64,000 nt of DNA from assembly GCF_900111025.1 (NCBI RefSeq), contig NZ_FOFN01000001.1:682001-746000 (forward strand), given 5' to 3'. Shown one piece after another: positions 63,981 through 64,000 of this stretch (position 1 is the stretch's first letter; every line of letters starts with the position of its first letter). The notes under the pieces were generated by a model. That model saw nothing but the letters and a program-made list of their open reading frames with translations, was not told where the DNA came from and ran no database searches. Source of the stretch: Hyunsoonleella jejuensis. GTDB lineage: Bacteria > Bacteroidota > Bacteroidia > Flavobacteriales > Flavobacteriaceae. Both the position numbers and the translations under genes were made by a program.

Positions 63981-64000
63981 ATGTACGAAACAATTCAAGT
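63981..64000 (+). CDS. Start of a gene cut by the window edge
   Basis: ATG at 63981 opens MYETIQ with a TATTTTTG -7 box at 63949-63956. Only six codons and two bases are visible, so the product cannot be named. Confidence 0.3.

Overview
The window is a gene-dense, AT-rich chromosomal segment, almost certainly from a marine-type member of the Flavobacteriaceae (Bacteroidota). This rests on several things seen in the sequence. Promoters carry the TAnnTTTG type -7 box, and Shine-Dalgarno sequences are scarce. Two TonB-dependent receptors have carboxypeptidase-like N-terminal domains. One very large extracellular protein ends in a type IX secretion sorting domain. Other family markers are a DUF4270 lipoprotein, a GT5-domain-only 'glycogen synthase' next to panC/panD, and a long eukaryote-like isoleucyl-tRNA synthetase. 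Most of the window is ordinary core genome. No prophage, insertion sequence, CRISPR array or rRNA operon was seen.

Layout. 0.2-9.2 kb: gpsA, a lipoprotein, a BON/LysM protein, the yicC-gmk-nadD operon (minus), tRNA-Leu(CAA), prs-rplY and atpD-atpC. 9.2-10.4 kb: an unusual patch with a 33-residue membrane microprotein, two tandem hairpin/palindrome units that look like small RNA genes, and an orphan NarL-type response regulator. 10.4-15.3 kb: a retropepsin-like protease, tatD-ansA, tRNA-Ser(GGA) and an ExbB-X-ExbD-ExbD energy-transduction operon. 15.4-28.8 kb (all minus): sucA-sucB, a TonB-dependent receptor with an SGNH-hydrolase lipoprotein, glmS, a DUF4270 lipoprotein and the GT5-domain protein. 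28.9-33.7 kb (plus): panC-panD-flippase-like protein, a pseudo-esterase and radA. 34-38.6 kb: a small exported protein and a 1411-residue T9SS cargo protein. 38.7-46.8 kb: a PepSY-like protein, ileS, a TraR/DksA protein, lspA, and on the minus strand 5-FTHF cyclo-ligase, an M14 deacylase, rimK and a RimK-linked retropepsin-like protease. 47-64 kb (plus): uvrC, a patatin-BamA fusion, hmgA, hppD, a DUF3108 protein, kynA, an M23 peptidase, pgi, and a three-gene operon of TonB-dependent receptor, lipoprotein and extracellular endonuclease I.

How the genes work together. The window covers central carbon and energy metabolism (SucAB, Pgi, AtpDC), cell-envelope building (GlmS, LspA, M23 peptidase, LysM protein), vitamin synthesis (PanCD, NadD), aromatic amino-acid breakdown (HppD, HmgA, tryptophan dioxygenase) and outer-membrane scavenging (two TonB-receptor operons plus ExbB/ExbD proteins that could energise them).

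The most interesting signal is the 9.27-10.32 kb patch. Two diverged copies of a ~170-bp unit lie directly downstream of the orphan response regulator. Each has a TACGTA-type inverted repeat exactly 19 bases upstream of a -7-like box, then a conserved GAGAATTA box and a hairpin. One operator is a perfect 7-2-7 NarL-style site. This looks like a response-regulator-controlled small-RNA pair with a membrane microprotein. Other points are an interspersed repeat inserted in frame inside ileS, inverted copies of a GC-rich interspersed repeat, two degenerate enzyme active sites, and a probable local duplication that produced the leader and signal peptide of a tiny exported protein.
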